Assembly (NCBI GenBank): GCA_009781325.1 | Contig: WQYJ01000005.1 | Coordinates: 1-24,084, forward strand | Reading direction: 5' to 3' | From: Propionibacteriaceae bacterium | Lineage (GTDB): Bacteria; Actinomycetota; Actinomycetes; Propionibacteriales; Propionibacteriaceae | DNA length: 24,084 nucleotides | Shown: piece by piece, positions 6,631 to 15,260 of the stretch | How the letters are laid out: every line of letters begins with the position of its first letter | Numbering within the stretch: the first letter of the stretch is position 1 | Program-made: the position numbers and the translations under genes | The notes under the pieces: model-generated | The model's input: only the letters and a program-made list of their open reading frames with translations | Told to the model about the DNA's origin: nothing | The model's database searches: none

Positions 6631-8388
6631 ATGGAGGAAACTCTGTCCTCTCTTCTTGGCCAACTTCGCTCTGCCCTGTCCCAAGTACGGCTGACACTGC
6701 CTCTCCCTGGTAGTGCGCAGGCAAAGACATGGGCAACAGCAGCAGTGAGTCAGCTTGACGATTATGTGATTCCTCGTCTGCAAGCCATTGAGGCCCCTCT
6801 CTTAACTGTCGTCGGGGGATCAACAGGAGCGGGGAAGTCAACATTGGTGAACTCCCTGCTCAGGCAGGTAGTCACCACCACAGGAGTGATTCGGCCGACG
6901 ACGAAAGCCCCAGTTCTGATCCATCATCCCGATGACGCCCATTGGTTCAACTCTGATCGTGTCTTCCCAGAGCTTGCTCGCTGCGCTGGGGCAACCGACA
7001 ATCCGCGAAGCCTCCAGATTCTTGCCTGCGAAGCTGTCCCTGCGGGTCTGGCTATCCTTGATGCCCCTGACATTGACTCGGTGGATGTTGAGAACAGAAC
7101 CCTCGCCGCTCAGCTTTTGGCAGCAGCGGATCTGTGGCTCTTCATTACCTCGGCAGCTCGATACGCCGATGCGGTTCCCTGGGAATACCTCAGCCAGGCT
7201 GCCCAGCGTTCTGCTGGCGTGGCTGTGGTTGTTGACCGCGTACCTCCTGCAGCGATGCGGGCAGTCCCTGAGCACCTCGCGCAGATGATGACTCAGCGCG
7301 GCCTGGGCGACTCCACCCTCTTTGCTGTGCCGGAAACCGTCACCGACGACGATGGCTTGCTACCCGTGGCTGCGGTGGAGCCCATCCGTGCATGGCTGCA
7401 CTATTTGGCCGATGATCAGATGGCTCGGGTGAAGGTGGTCATGGGGACCCTCGACGGGGCAATCGCCGCCTTAGAAAACGGGGTACAGGCCATTTCGGAT
7501 CAGGTTTCTGCTCAAAACCGTTGCCTGACTCAGCTCAAAGCTGATGCCGCCGCGATCTTCAAAGAGACCAAGCGATCAGTACGCGCCGCCAGTTCCGATG
7601 GGACCTTACTGCGCGGAGAAGTGATGGCCAGGTGGCAGGATTTCGTTGGTACAGGCGACTTCATGAGATCCATCGAGTCCACGATCGGGCGTGCCCGTGA
7701 TCGGATTGGACGCTTCTTTACAGGACGAGCTGACAAGGCTTTCGATGTCCAAGTAGCGGTAAAGTCGGGCCTGGAAACCCTCATCATTGAGGCAGGTGAA
7801 TCCGCGGTTGAACGCGTGGAAGCCTCATGGCTGGCCGATCCTGCGGGTCGCTACCTTATGCAGTGGTGCGGAGCTGACATTGGTACGATTGCTCCCGATT
7901 TCCCGGCCCAAGTTGAGGATGCTATTCGGCGCTGGCAAGAGGATGTCATGGGCATCGTCTCCAAGGAGGGGGCGGGCAGGCGTACTAAGGCTCGGCTGGC
8001 AGCGCTGGGAGTCAATGCGGCAGGGGTGTCGCTGATGCTTGTTGCTTTCTCGCATACCGCAGGTATGACCGGAGCAGAGATTGGCATCGCCGGCGGAACA
8101 GCTATCGTGGCACAGAAGGTCCTGGAATTAATCTTCGGTGATGAAGTGATTCGGCGTTTGGCCGCCATGGCAGAAGAACAGTTGAGCACACGCATGGATG
8201 GTGTCCTTCAATCTCAACTGGACAGACTGCTGTCTTTGTCGGTGGACCGATTCCCCGCAGAAACCCTCGACTCGCAGGCTCTGGTACGCCTAGGAGCCAA
8301 AGTCGGTGCAGCCAGACTTGTGGAAACAAAACGCTTGGCCGCAGGTGCGCATCAGAAGGGGGAAGTAGGTGACGATGGTTCGGTTTGA
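6631..8388 (+). CDS. Dynamin-like GTPase, first of a pair
   Basis: This 585-residue protein has a P-loop GTPase domain in its first half: GGSTGAGKS at residues 62-70 (G1) and LDAPDIDSV (G3, the family's DxxG position). At the G4 position it has VVVDRVP instead of NKxD. The second half is helical and contains a hydrophobic segment (VSLMLVAFSHTAGMTGAEIGIAGG, read as VSLMLVAFSHTAG then MTGAEIGIAGG) resembling the membrane-inserting paddle of actinobacterial dynamin-like proteins. In Streptomyces, paired DynA/DynB act in membrane remodelling at sporulation septa; this locus has the same paired organisation, but orthology is not shown. AGGAG five bases before the ATG supports the start. The end overlaps the next gene by 20 bases, so the two are coupled. 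Confidence 0.82.
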   Translation: MEETLSSLLGQLRSALSQVRLTLPLPGSAQAKTWATAAVSQLDDYVIPRLQAIEAPLLTVVGGSTGAGKSTLVNSLLRQVVTTTGVIRPTTKAPVLIHHPDDAHWFNSDRVFPELARCAGATDNPRSLQILACEAVPAGLAILDAPDIDSVDVENRTLAAQLLAAADLWLFITSAARYADAVPWEYLSQAAQRSAGVAVVVDRVPPAAMRAVPEHLAQMMTQRGLGDSTLFAVPETVTDDDGLLPVAAVEPIRAWLHYLADDQMARVKVVMGTLDGAIAALENGVQAISDQVSAQNRCLTQLKADAAAIFKETKRSVRAASSDGTLLRGEVMARWQDFVGTGDFMRSIESTIGRARDRIGRFFTGRADKAFDVQVAVKSGLETLIIEAGESAVERVEASWLADPAGRYLMQWCGADIGTIAPDFPAQVEDAIRRWQEDVMGIVSKEGAGRRTKARLAALGVNAAGVSLMLVAFSHTAGMTGAEIGIAGGTAIVAQKVLELIFGDEVIRRLAAMAEEQLSTRMDGVLQSQLDRLLSLSVDRFPAETLDSQALVRLGAKVGAARLVETKRLAAGAHQKGEVGDDGSV

Positions 8389-9967
8389 TGAAAAGCTTGG
8401 CTTGCTGATCACAACAGTTGAGGCGTGCCGAGGCCGGATCGACCCGGAAGTACTCGACGGCGCCCAGGCGGTCATTGATCGTGCTGATCGGCGGGTCTCC
8501 TTGTCGAAGGATGTCACGATCATCGCTATTGCTGGCGCAACAGGAGTCGGCAAATCATCGGTGTTTAATGCCCTGACTAGAACCGCACTGGCTGAAGTTG
8601 GGGTACGCCGCCCGCTGACAGAGAAACCTCTGGCGATCACCTTCGGTGACGAAGACACCTCGGAGCTACTGGATTGGCTGGGGATCACTCGCCGCCATAT
8701 CGCTGCGGGTGCCGAGCTGTCCGGCATTGTTTTACTGGACCTCGTTGACCATGATTCAGTCAAGACCTCCCATCATGAGGAAGTAGATCGTCTGCTGGAT
8801 GTGGTTGACGAGTTCTTTTGGATTGTCGATCCTCAGAAGTACGCTGATGCCGCCATGCATGAGCACTATCTGCGCCGCTTTGCCGGTCATGAACAAGTGA
8901 TGACATTTGTCCTGAATCAGATTGATCGCCTGAGCCAGAAACAGGCCAAAGCCTTGCGGAAAGACTTCCTGCGCATTCTGCGTGAGGATGGCCTGAAGGA
9001 CCCCACAATTCTTTCAGTATCTGCCCTGACAGGGGATGGAATCGATGCTTTGCGTACGCATATGGTGGATGTCGCAGTTGCTAAGAAGTCGATGATCCGC
9101 CGTCTTGAGGCAGATATCGTGGTCCAGGCTCAGGCATTGAGTGCCCAGTTAGCTGCCAAGCCTGTTGACTACGTGGGCAATGACCACCTTCGCCTCATTA
9201 CTGATGCGTGTATGGAAGTCGCTGGGGTCGACCAGATCGCAGATGCGGTTCTGGTGAATTATTCCCGCCGCGGCCGATCGGCTACCGGTCTGCCCTGGTT
9301 GGCGTGGTTACCGCGTCTGAAGGCTGATCCGCTTAAGAGGCTCCATTTAGAGATCTTCCGTCCTCGCCGAAAAGAAATCGAACCAACCGAACTTAAGCGT
9401 TCGTCCCTTGTCATTCATCCTGTTGCTAAGGCTCGAATCGACATCGCCATGCGTGCGGTGGGCGACGAAGCTGGGGCCAAGCTGCCCCACACCTGGAGGA
9501 TGGCTCTGGGGCGTCTGGTGAAGGAGAGAACCACTTCGCTGCCGGATGCCGTCGACCAGGCTGTCATCTCAACTGCGGTAGAGCTTGGGGTGAAACCTCG
9601 CTGGTGGAGTGTCGTACGCATTCTGCAGTGGATACTGTTAGCGGCGTCGCTGGGCGGTCTGGTGTGGTTAACGGTCAACTTCATCATGACGGCGTATTTG
9701 ATGGTTCCGGGAATTACTGGTCCGCACCTCGCAGCTTTGCCGTTGCCCACGTGGCTGCTCATTGGCGGGGTTGTCCTGGGTATCATCCTGGGATTGCTGT
9801 GCCGCATCGGTGTCAACCTGGGGGCGAAGGCTGCGGCGCAGCGGGCTCGTAGACGCCTGAGGAGTGCCCTGGAATCCGTCACCTCGCAGATAGTTATTGA
9901 ACCGATAAACGAGGAACTGCGTCGGCATAACGACTCGCTCGCCGCCGTACAGGAGATCATCGCCTGA
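8369..9967 (+). CDS. Dynamin-like membrane GTPase, second of a pair (YfjP-type)
   Basis: This 532-residue protein has a complete GTPase core: GATGVGKS at residues 56-63 (G1), a VLLDLVDHDSV G3 strand, NQID at the G4 position and SVSALTG at G5. Two strongly hydrophobic segments near residues 415-435 and 455-475 form a membrane hairpin, followed by a basic and helical tail. The arrangement of an N-terminal GTPase and a C-terminal membrane hairpin matches bacterial dynamin-like/YfjP-type GTPases. Unlike its upstream partner it keeps a recognisable G4 motif, which suggests unequal nucleotide use by the pair. The GTG start at 8369 is preceded by GGGGGAAG and overlaps the upstream gene by 20 bases; an ATG six bases later is an alternative. 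Confidence 0.84.
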   Translation: MTMVRFDEKLGLLITTVEACRGRIDPEVLDGAQAVIDRADRRVSLSKDVTIIAIAGATGVGKSSVFNALTRTALAEVGVRRPLTEKPLAITFGDEDTSELLDWLGITRRHIAAGAELSGIVLLDLVDHDSVKTSHHEEVDRLLDVVDEFFWIVDPQKYADAAMHEHYLRRFAGHEQVMTFVLNQIDRLSQKQAKALRKDFLRILREDGLKDPTILSVSALTGDGIDALRTHMVDVAVAKKSMIRRLEADIVVQAQALSAQLAAKPVDYVGNDHLRLITDACMEVAGVDQIADAVLVNYSRRGRSATGLPWLAWLPRLKADPLKRLHLEIFRPRRKEIEPTELKRSSLVIHPVAKARIDIAMRAVGDEAGAKLPHTWRMALGRLVKERTTSLPDAVDQAVISTAVELGVKPRWWSVVRILQWILLAASLGGLVWLTVNFIMTAYLMVPGITGPHLAALPLPTWLLIGGVVLGIILGLLCRIGVNLGAKAAAQRARRRLRSALESVTSQIVIEPINEELRRHNDSLAAVQEIIA

Positions 9968-9969
9968 GG

Positions 9970-10008
9970 TTATCCACAGGATTGGGGCTGCGGTGAAACT
10001 TATCCACA
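9970..10008 (+). promoter_or_regulatory. Two perfect DnaA boxes upstream of ssb
   Basis: TTATCCACA, the consensus DnaA box, occurs at 9970-9978 and again at 10000-10008 in the same orientation, exactly 30 bases apart, or about three helical turns. Both lie in the 145-base gap before ssb, just after the stop of the upstream GTPase gene. The sites could bind DnaA and link ssb expression to replication, or act as a titration site. The region lacks the gene context of oriC. Confidence 0.6.
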
Positions 10009-10112
10009 GTTTCATGGATCTCTGACGCTGAGTACACATATTCCATCACAGTCTTCAGTGAATCGCTGTGGACTTCAATGAGGGTCCAAGCAGGTGAACT
10101 GAAAGGATAATC

Positions 10113-10595
10113 ATGGAATCGACGATGACGTTGACTGGAAATCTCGGGCATGACATTGAGCTGAAGAAAACGAAGACAGGAATCTCAACGGTGACCTTCC
10201 GTGTGGCAACGACCCCGCGTATCCGCACCGATGATGGATGGATTGATGGGTCAACCACCTGGACAACCGTGGTGTGCTATCGGGCATTGGCGGAGAACAT
10301 TAAAAAGAGTGTTTCCAAGGGCGACCCTGTGATCGTTCATGGAAGGATCCGGACCCAAAGCTGGCAAGATGACCAGGGTGTTTGCCACGAACGGCTGGTT
10401 GTTGAAGCCTCCGGAGTTGGCCACGACCTCAATCGAGGTGTCGCTGGCTTCGTCAAGTCTTATCAAGGACCAAACTCCTACCAGGGTCCTGAGCCGCCAG
10501 AAACCCCAACTGCTCCTACGGACGAGACCGAGATCGTTGAGATCGAAGACCTCGACGAACCCATAGAAGAGTTGGAACTGGCTATGGCGGCCTAA
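10113..10595 (+). CDS. ssb: Single-stranded DNA-binding protein (SSB paralogue)
   Basis: This 160-residue protein has an SSB OB-fold in about residues 1-110: the MTLTGNLGHDIEL opening, TFRVATTPR, the Trp-containing WTTVVCYRALAENI block and GDPVIVHGRIRTQSW. SSB coats single-stranded DNA in replication, repair and recombination. The C-terminal tail is proline-rich and then acidic (EIEDLDEPIEELEL) but ends in AMAA. It therefore lacks the DDDIPF-type tip that most SSBs use to recruit partners, which suggests a secondary SSB and not the main replicative one. The ATG has GAAAGGAT seven bases upstream. ettA follows after about 90 bases on the same strand. Confidence 0.9.
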   Translation: MESTMTLTGNLGHDIELKKTKTGISTVTFRVATTPRIRTDDGWIDGSTTWTTVVCYRALAENIKKSVSKGDPVIVHGRIRTQSWQDDQGVCHERLVVEASGVGHDLNRGVAGFVKSYQGPNSYQGPEPPETPTAPTDETEIVEIEDLDEPIEELELAMAA

Positions 10596-10646
10596 GACTG
10601 AGGGTGTTGATTGAGGGTGACGCGAGTTCAGCTCTTGTGTGCCTGG

Positions 10647-10652
10647 CATAAT
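10647..10652 (+). promoter_or_regulatory. Possible -10 element before ettA
   Basis: CATAAT lies 35 bases before the ettA ATG in the short gap after ssb and resembles a sigma-70-type -10 box. No good -35 sequence is seen at the usual distance, so a separate ettA promoter is only a possibility; readthrough from ssb is the alternative. Confidence 0.25.
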
Positions 10653-10687
10653 GGGTGTTGGCATTTTTCCCGGACCCAAGGAGAGTC

Positions 10688-12370
10688 ATGGCAGAGTTCA
10701 TCCTCACGATGCACAATGTACGAAAGTCGCTCGGTGAGAAACTCATCTTTGAGAACGTCACCATGTCGTTCTTCCCAGATGCGAAGATCGGCGTTGTCGG
10801 CCCGAATGGTGCTGGGAAATCAACACTGGTACGGCTGATGGCTGGGCTAGAAAAGCCCAATAACGGCGAGGTTCTTCTGGCAAAGGATGCCAGTGTTGGA
10901 ATCCTGCTGCAGGAACCCCCGCTGACAGAAGGCAAGACCGTACTGGAGAATATCCAAGAGGCTGTCGCAGACACCTTGGCGAAGCTGGAGAGGTTCAATG
11001 AGGTGTCGGCAGCCATGGCGGATCCCGATGCTGACTTTGATGCCCTGCTCACCGAGATGGGAGAACTGCAGACCGATCTTGACCATCGGCAAGCCTGGGA
11101 TCTGGACGCTCAGCTTGAGCAGGCAATGGATGCGCTGCGCTGCCCTGAATCGGACATGATGGTTGATGTGCTCTCCGGCGGTGAGAGACGGCGCGTGGCG
11201 CTGTGCAAACTTCTTCTGCAGCAGCCGGATCTTCTTCTGTTGGATGAGCCGACAAACCACCTGGATGCCGAATCGGTGAGTTGGTTGGAAGGTCACCTGA
11301 AGAACTATCCGGGTGCCGTGCTGGCGATCACCCACGACCGGTACTTCCTCGATAATGTCGCTGGCTGGATCTGCGAAGTCGACCGAGGTCAGCTTCACCC
11401 CTATGAGGGCAACTATTCGACCTATCTGGAGACCAAGAGAGCCCGTTTGAGTATTGAAGGCAAGAAGGATGCCAAGAGGGCAAAGATTCTTGAACGCGAA
11501 CTCGACTGGGTTAGGTCTAATCCTAAGGCTCGTCAAGCCAAGAACCGGGCACGTCTAGCACGATACGAAGAACTAGCAGCAGAAGCCGAAAGGAACCGCA
11601 CCCTCGACCTCGCTGAGATCAATATCCCCCCTGGTCCCCGCTTGGGTTCAGAGGTGATCGAAGTCACGAAACTGACCAAGGGCTTCGAGGATCGAGTCCT
11701 GATCGACAACCTGTCCTTCTCGCTGCCGCGGGCTGGCATCGTGGGTGTTATCGGGCCGAATGGGGTGGGTAAGACCACCTTGTTCAAGATGCTCATCGGC
11801 GAAGAGGTTCCGGATTCCGGGAAAATCAAGATCGGGTCCACTGTCTCCTTCAGCTATGTTGATCAGGGCCGTACTGGAATTGAACCCACCAAGAATGTCT
11901 GGCAGGTTGTTTCAGATGAATTGGACTTCATCAAGGTCGGCAGCTTTGAAATGCCCAGCCGTGCCTACGTTGCTTCCTTCGGCTTCAAGGGCCCCGACCA
12001 ACAGAAACACGCAGGTGTCCTGTCGGGCGGAGAGAGGAACCGGCTGAACCTCGCACTGACTCTCAAGCAAGGCGGAAATGTTCTGCTTCTCGACGAACCG
12101 ACCAATGACCTCGATGTGGAAACACTGCAGTCACTAGAAGATGCACTCTTAGATTTCCCAGGGTGTGCTGTGGTGATTTCCCATGACAGATGGTTCCTCG
12201 ACCGGGTGGCTACACACATCCTTGCGTGGGAAGGCGATGATGAAGATCCGGCACGCTGGATGTGGTTCGAAGGCAACTTCGAAGACTATGAAGCCAATAA
12301 GGTTCTCCGTTTGGGAGTCGAGGCAGCCCGGCCCCACCGTACCTCACACCGCCGACTGACCAGAGACTAA
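10688..12370 (+). CDS. ettA: Energy-dependent translational throttle protein EttA (ABC-F)
   Basis: EttA is a soluble ABC-F ATPase that binds the ribosomal E site and gates the first elongation step according to energy state. The 560-residue length is typical. It has two ABC domains without membrane segments. Walker A is GPNGAGKST at residues 38-46 and GPNGVGKTT in domain 2; the signatures are LSGGERRR and LSGGERNR; Walker B is LLLLDEPTNHLD and VLLLDEPTNDLD. The EttA-type arm lies between Walker A and the signature in domain 1, and the linker has RSNPKARQAKNRARL. The ATG at 10688 has AAGGAGAG two bases upstream (10678-10685); an earlier in-frame start at 10655 lacks one. Confidence 0.96.
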   Translation: MAEFILTMHNVRKSLGEKLIFENVTMSFFPDAKIGVVGPNGAGKSTLVRLMAGLEKPNNGEVLLAKDASVGILLQEPPLTEGKTVLENIQEAVADTLAKLERFNEVSAAMADPDADFDALLTEMGELQTDLDHRQAWDLDAQLEQAMDALRCPESDMMVDVLSGGERRRVALCKLLLQQPDLLLLDEPTNHLDAESVSWLEGHLKNYPGAVLAITHDRYFLDNVAGWICEVDRGQLHPYEGNYSTYLETKRARLSIEGKKDAKRAKILERELDWVRSNPKARQAKNRARLARYEELAAEAERNRTLDLAEINIPPGPRLGSEVIEVTKLTKGFEDRVLIDNLSFSLPRAGIVGVIGPNGVGKTTLFKMLIGEEVPDSGKIKIGSTVSFSYVDQGRTGIEPTKNVWQVVSDELDFIKVGSFEMPSRAYVASFGFKGPDQQKHAGVLSGGERNRLNLALTLKQGGNVLLLDEPTNDLDVETLQSLEDALLDFPGCAVVISHDRWFLDRVATHILAWEGDDEDPARWMWFEGNFEDYEANKVLRLGVEAARPHRTSHRRLTRD

Positions 12371-12380
12371 TCAGGTGCAC

Positions 12381-12460
12381 ACCCTAAGAATTGGTTCAAA
12401 AAATCACAATTTGGTAACACCTAGTCCAATTCACCCATTAGGGTTAGTTGTGTCACAACT
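12381..12460. other. Inverted repeats after ettA
   Basis: The 187-base gap between ettA and the acyl-CoA ligase gene holds two symmetric structures. ACCCTAA (12381-12387) and AATTGG (12389-12394) pair with CCAATT (12426-12431) and TTAGGGT (12438-12444), an interrupted stem around an AT-rich loop. AGTTGTG-T-CACAACT at 12446-12460 is a perfect 15-base palindrome. They may be the ettA terminator, or regulator sites for the ligase promoter. Confidence 0.35.
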
Positions 12461-12521
12461 GTTCACAGCAGCATCGCTGGCAGTCGAAGAAAGAGTACTC
12501 AAATTCCATCATGGTGTAGAG

Positions 12522-12543
12522 TAACCTACGGTACCGTAAGTTA
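12522..12543. promoter_or_regulatory. 22-bp palindromic operator before the acyl-CoA ligase gene
   Basis: A palindrome centred on TACGGTACCGTA (12527-12538) extends to 22 bases with a single mismatched pair. It ends 14 bases before the ligase ATG, overlapping a TAGAGT -10-like sequence at 12517-12522 and abutting the ribosome binding site. Such a position suits repression. Symmetric sites of this size in front of fatty-acid activation genes are typical targets of TetR-family regulators in actinobacteria; the regulator itself is not identified in this window. Confidence 0.65.
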
Positions 12544-12557
12544 GCAGAGGAAAATCT

Positions 12558-14420
12558 ATGCAGACCCCACAAGGAACAGCCGAACTCCAGGCTGAGATTT
12601 ACGCTCGATGCCCACAGTCTTTGGGAAGGATGCTGGTTGATCGCATCGCCGAAGATCCAGATGTGATGGCTTTCACATATCCAGACAAACAGGAAGTCTG
12701 GCGCGAGCTAACCTGGACCGAGGTGGGAGAGCGCGCAACAGCCTTTGCTGCGGCACTCCTAGCGCGAGGACTGGTAAATGAGGACAGAGTTGGGATCATC
12801 GCCTCAACGCGTATCGAATGGGCTCTTGCTGATTACGGTATTTCTTACGCAGGATGTGTCACGACAACGGTGTATCCGAACACCAAGAGTGAAGACGTTT
12901 CCTATATCCTCTCTGATTCCGACTCAAAGCTCGTTGTCGCAGAAGACATGAGTCAGGTTGCGAAGGTCACTGATCACGCACAACTCGCAGATGTCATTCC
13001 AGTCATCGTCGTGATGGATGGCAAATCAGATGGCAAGCGCGTCATTGCCTGGGAGGACTTCCTCAATGAAGGCCGCGCCTATCTTGCCCAGCATCCAACA
13101 TCTGTCGAGGAGCGTCTTGCTTCGGTGACCAAGGATTCTCTGGCAACACTGATCTACACATCGGGAACAACAGGACGGCCCAAGGGTGTCAGGCTCAAGC
13201 ATGGTTCCTGGACCTATCTTGCAGAGTCCATCATGCTCATGGAACTCACCAAACCAGGGATGTTGGCCTATCTGTGGCTGCCGCTGTCTCACTCCTTTGG
13301 GAAGTCCATGATGGCCTTCCAGCTCAGGTTCGGTTTCGCCACGGCTATTGATGGGCGAATCGAGAGGATCACCGAGAACCTCGGACTACTCAAACCAGAC
13401 TTCATGTGCGGTGTACCGCGCATCTTTGAGAAAGTACGCGCTGCGGTCCTCACCGGAGACACCTCTCGCGGCATCAAGGGCAAGATTGCTCACTGGGCCT
13501 TCGCCACTGGTTACAAGGCAGTCCCATACCGGCTTGAAGGCAAGCCCCTACCGCCGGTACTTCAGGCACGGTTCAACTTGGCCGACAAACTGGTCTTCTC
13601 GCAGTTGCGTGAGAAGATGGGTGGGCGCCTCCAGTTCATGATTTCCGGCGCTGCTAAGCTCAGCCCTCAGGTTCAGAAGTGGTTCTTTGCTGCTGGCATT
13701 ATCGTCATTGAAGGCTATGGCCTGACTGAGGCTGCCACCGTTGATTCTGTGAATCACTACAATGACCTCAAGTTCGGTACGGTGGGTCCTCCGATTCCGG
13801 GCCTAGAGGTGAAGATCGCCGAGGATGGCGAGATTCTCTTGCGAGCGCCAGTGATTATGGAGGGTTATCACAAGAACCCTGAAGCCACCGCTGAAGCTAT
13901 TGATCCGCAGGGTTGGTTCCATACCGGTGACATCGGTTACCTCGATGACAACGGCTACCTCTTCGTGACTGACCGCAAGAAAGACTTAGTCAAGACCTCA
14001 GGCGGAAAGTACGTCGCCCCGACCAAGGTGGAAGCAGCCCTGATGGCTAACGTCCCGTACATCTCACAAGCTATCGCTGTCGGGGATGGTCACAAATACA
14101 TCGGTGCCCTGCTCGTGATGGATCCGGACTCCCTAATGAGGTGGGGCAAGAATCATGGCCATCCGAAGGCGTCGTACGCCGAGTTGAGCCAACTTCCCGA
14201 GATTCGCCGATCGATCGATCGTTTCGTTGCCAAGGCGAACACGCACTTAGAAAAGTGGGAGACGATCAAACAGTACGTTATCCTGGATCACGAACTAACC
14301 ATCGAATCGGGCGCAGTCACCGAATCACAGAAGATTAAGAGGGCGCGCGTCATCGCCTCTCACCGTGAGATCGTTGACTCCCTATTCGACGACATTGAGG
14401 AGACAATCAGTGAAAATTGA
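12558..14420 (+). CDS. fadD: Long-chain fatty-acid-CoA ligase (FadD15-type)
   Basis: This 620-residue AMP-binding enzyme activates long-chain fatty acids with ATP and CoA. The ANL-superfamily motifs are in order: the P-loop YTSGTTGRPKG at residues 200-210, GYGLTEAA (A5) at about residue 393, GWFHTGDIG (A7), DRKKDLVKTSGGKYVAP (A8) and a C-terminal VTESQKIKR segment where the adenylating Lys is expected. Length and motif wording fit the FadD15-like branch found in actinobacteria. AGAGGA sits seven bases before the ATG. The gene overlaps the thioesterase that follows by 11 bases, so acyl-CoA formation and hydrolysis are encoded together. Control by the upstream palindrome is likely. Confidence 0.92.
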   Translation: MQTPQGTAELQAEIYARCPQSLGRMLVDRIAEDPDVMAFTYPDKQEVWRELTWTEVGERATAFAAALLARGLVNEDRVGIIASTRIEWALADYGISYAGCVTTTVYPNTKSEDVSYILSDSDSKLVVAEDMSQVAKVTDHAQLADVIPVIVVMDGKSDGKRVIAWEDFLNEGRAYLAQHPTSVEERLASVTKDSLATLIYTSGTTGRPKGVRLKHGSWTYLAESIMLMELTKPGMLAYLWLPLSHSFGKSMMAFQLRFGFATAIDGRIERITENLGLLKPDFMCGVPRIFEKVRAAVLTGDTSRGIKGKIAHWAFATGYKAVPYRLEGKPLPPVLQARFNLADKLVFSQLREKMGGRLQFMISGAAKLSPQVQKWFFAAGIIVIEGYGLTEAATVDSVNHYNDLKFGTVGPPIPGLEVKIAEDGEILLRAPVIMEGYHKNPEATAEAIDPQGWFHTGDIGYLDDNGYLFVTDRKKDLVKTSGGKYVAPTKVEAALMANVPYISQAIAVGDGHKYIGALLVMDPDSLMRWGKNHGHPKASYAELSQLPEIRRSIDRFVAKANTHLEKWETIKQYVILDHELTIESGAVTESQKIKRARVIASHREIVDSLFDDIEETISEN

Positions 14421-15255
14421 GGTACCCCTGCGTTGGGCTGATCTCGACGCCCAAGGCCATGTCAACAACGCGCGGTTCCTTGATTACATGCAAGACGCGC
14501 GCGCGGAGTTTCTCTATTCACTCGGAATTGAGAATTTGCTGCGTGAGGGCTTTGCTGTGGCATCCAATAAGATCGAATACTATGCCCCTGTTTTCTTCGC
14601 CAAGGACCCGCTGATTGCCCAGATCACTGTTGACGATCTCACCCCTGAGTCAGTCACCCTGGCATACAAGCTCTATCAAGGCGACACCAAGGTTGCAGTC
14701 GCAAGAACGACCTTGAGCGGCTACAACATTGCCACTCGAACCCGGCGCGGTCTGCCGAAGGCTGCTCAAGAAGCCTTCCTGGAGATACTTGATCCAGTAG
14801 AGCCCCTGCGCGAGATCCCCTGGCTGCCGATGAACGAGCACGCCAAGGTTTCATCGATGAAGGTCAGATGGTCCGATCTGGATGCCTACGGGCACGTCAA
14901 TAATGCGATCATCTTTGACTATGTGCAGGAGGGAAGGATCAACTTCACTGCAGGTGCATTCAAAGGACTGAACGACCACCCCAACACCGAGACTCTGTGG
15001 TTCCTCGCTCGCCAGGATGCCTGGTATGTCAATCCCATCATCTTCCGACGTGAACCCTATGTCGTACGTACTGGCGTAGCCCGCATGGGCCGTACTTCGG
15101 TCACCTTCTCATCTCAGGTAGACGACCCAACCAACGGTCAGATCTGTGCAAGAGCCGCAACAGTGGCAGTCTTCGCTGACGCCCACGGCAAGCCGCTTGC
15201 GCTCACAGACGAACTACGCAACAACCTCAAGCCCTACCTCTTGGCCGAAGAATAA
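14410..15255 (+). CDS. Acyl-CoA thioesterase with two hot-dog domains
   Basis: This 281-residue protein carries two hot-dog (4HBT) domains in tandem. Each begins with the same signature: RWADLDAQGHVNN at residues 8-20 and RWSDLDAYGHVNN at about 153-165, with the Asp and His-Val-Asn-Asn residues of the YbgC/4HBT active-site region. Hot-dog enzymes hydrolyse acyl-CoA thioesters. The two-domain layout would let a single chain form the pseudodimer that single-domain members need two chains for. The GTG at 14410 is preferred because GAGGAG lies seven bases upstream and the start overlaps the ligase stop by 11 bases. An earlier in-frame start adds 15 residues without support. It converges on ridA with a five-base gap. 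Confidence 0.87.
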   Translation: MKIEVPLRWADLDAQGHVNNARFLDYMQDARAEFLYSLGIENLLREGFAVASNKIEYYAPVFFAKDPLIAQITVDDLTPESVTLAYKLYQGDTKVAVARTTLSGYNIATRTRRGLPKAAQEAFLEILDPVEPLREIPWLPMNEHAKVSSMKVRWSDLDAYGHVNNAIIFDYVQEGRINFTAGAFKGLNDHPNTETLWFLARQDAWYVNPIIFRREPYVVRTGVARMGRTSVTFSSQVDDPTNGQICARAATVAVFADAHGKPLALTDELRNNLKPYLLAEE

Positions 15256-15260
15256 CCCCG

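Noticed and set aside
9970..10008. Replication origin
   Set aside because: Only two perfect DnaA boxes, no AT-rich unwinding element and no dnaA, dnaN or rpmH neighbours; a regulatory or titration role is more likely.
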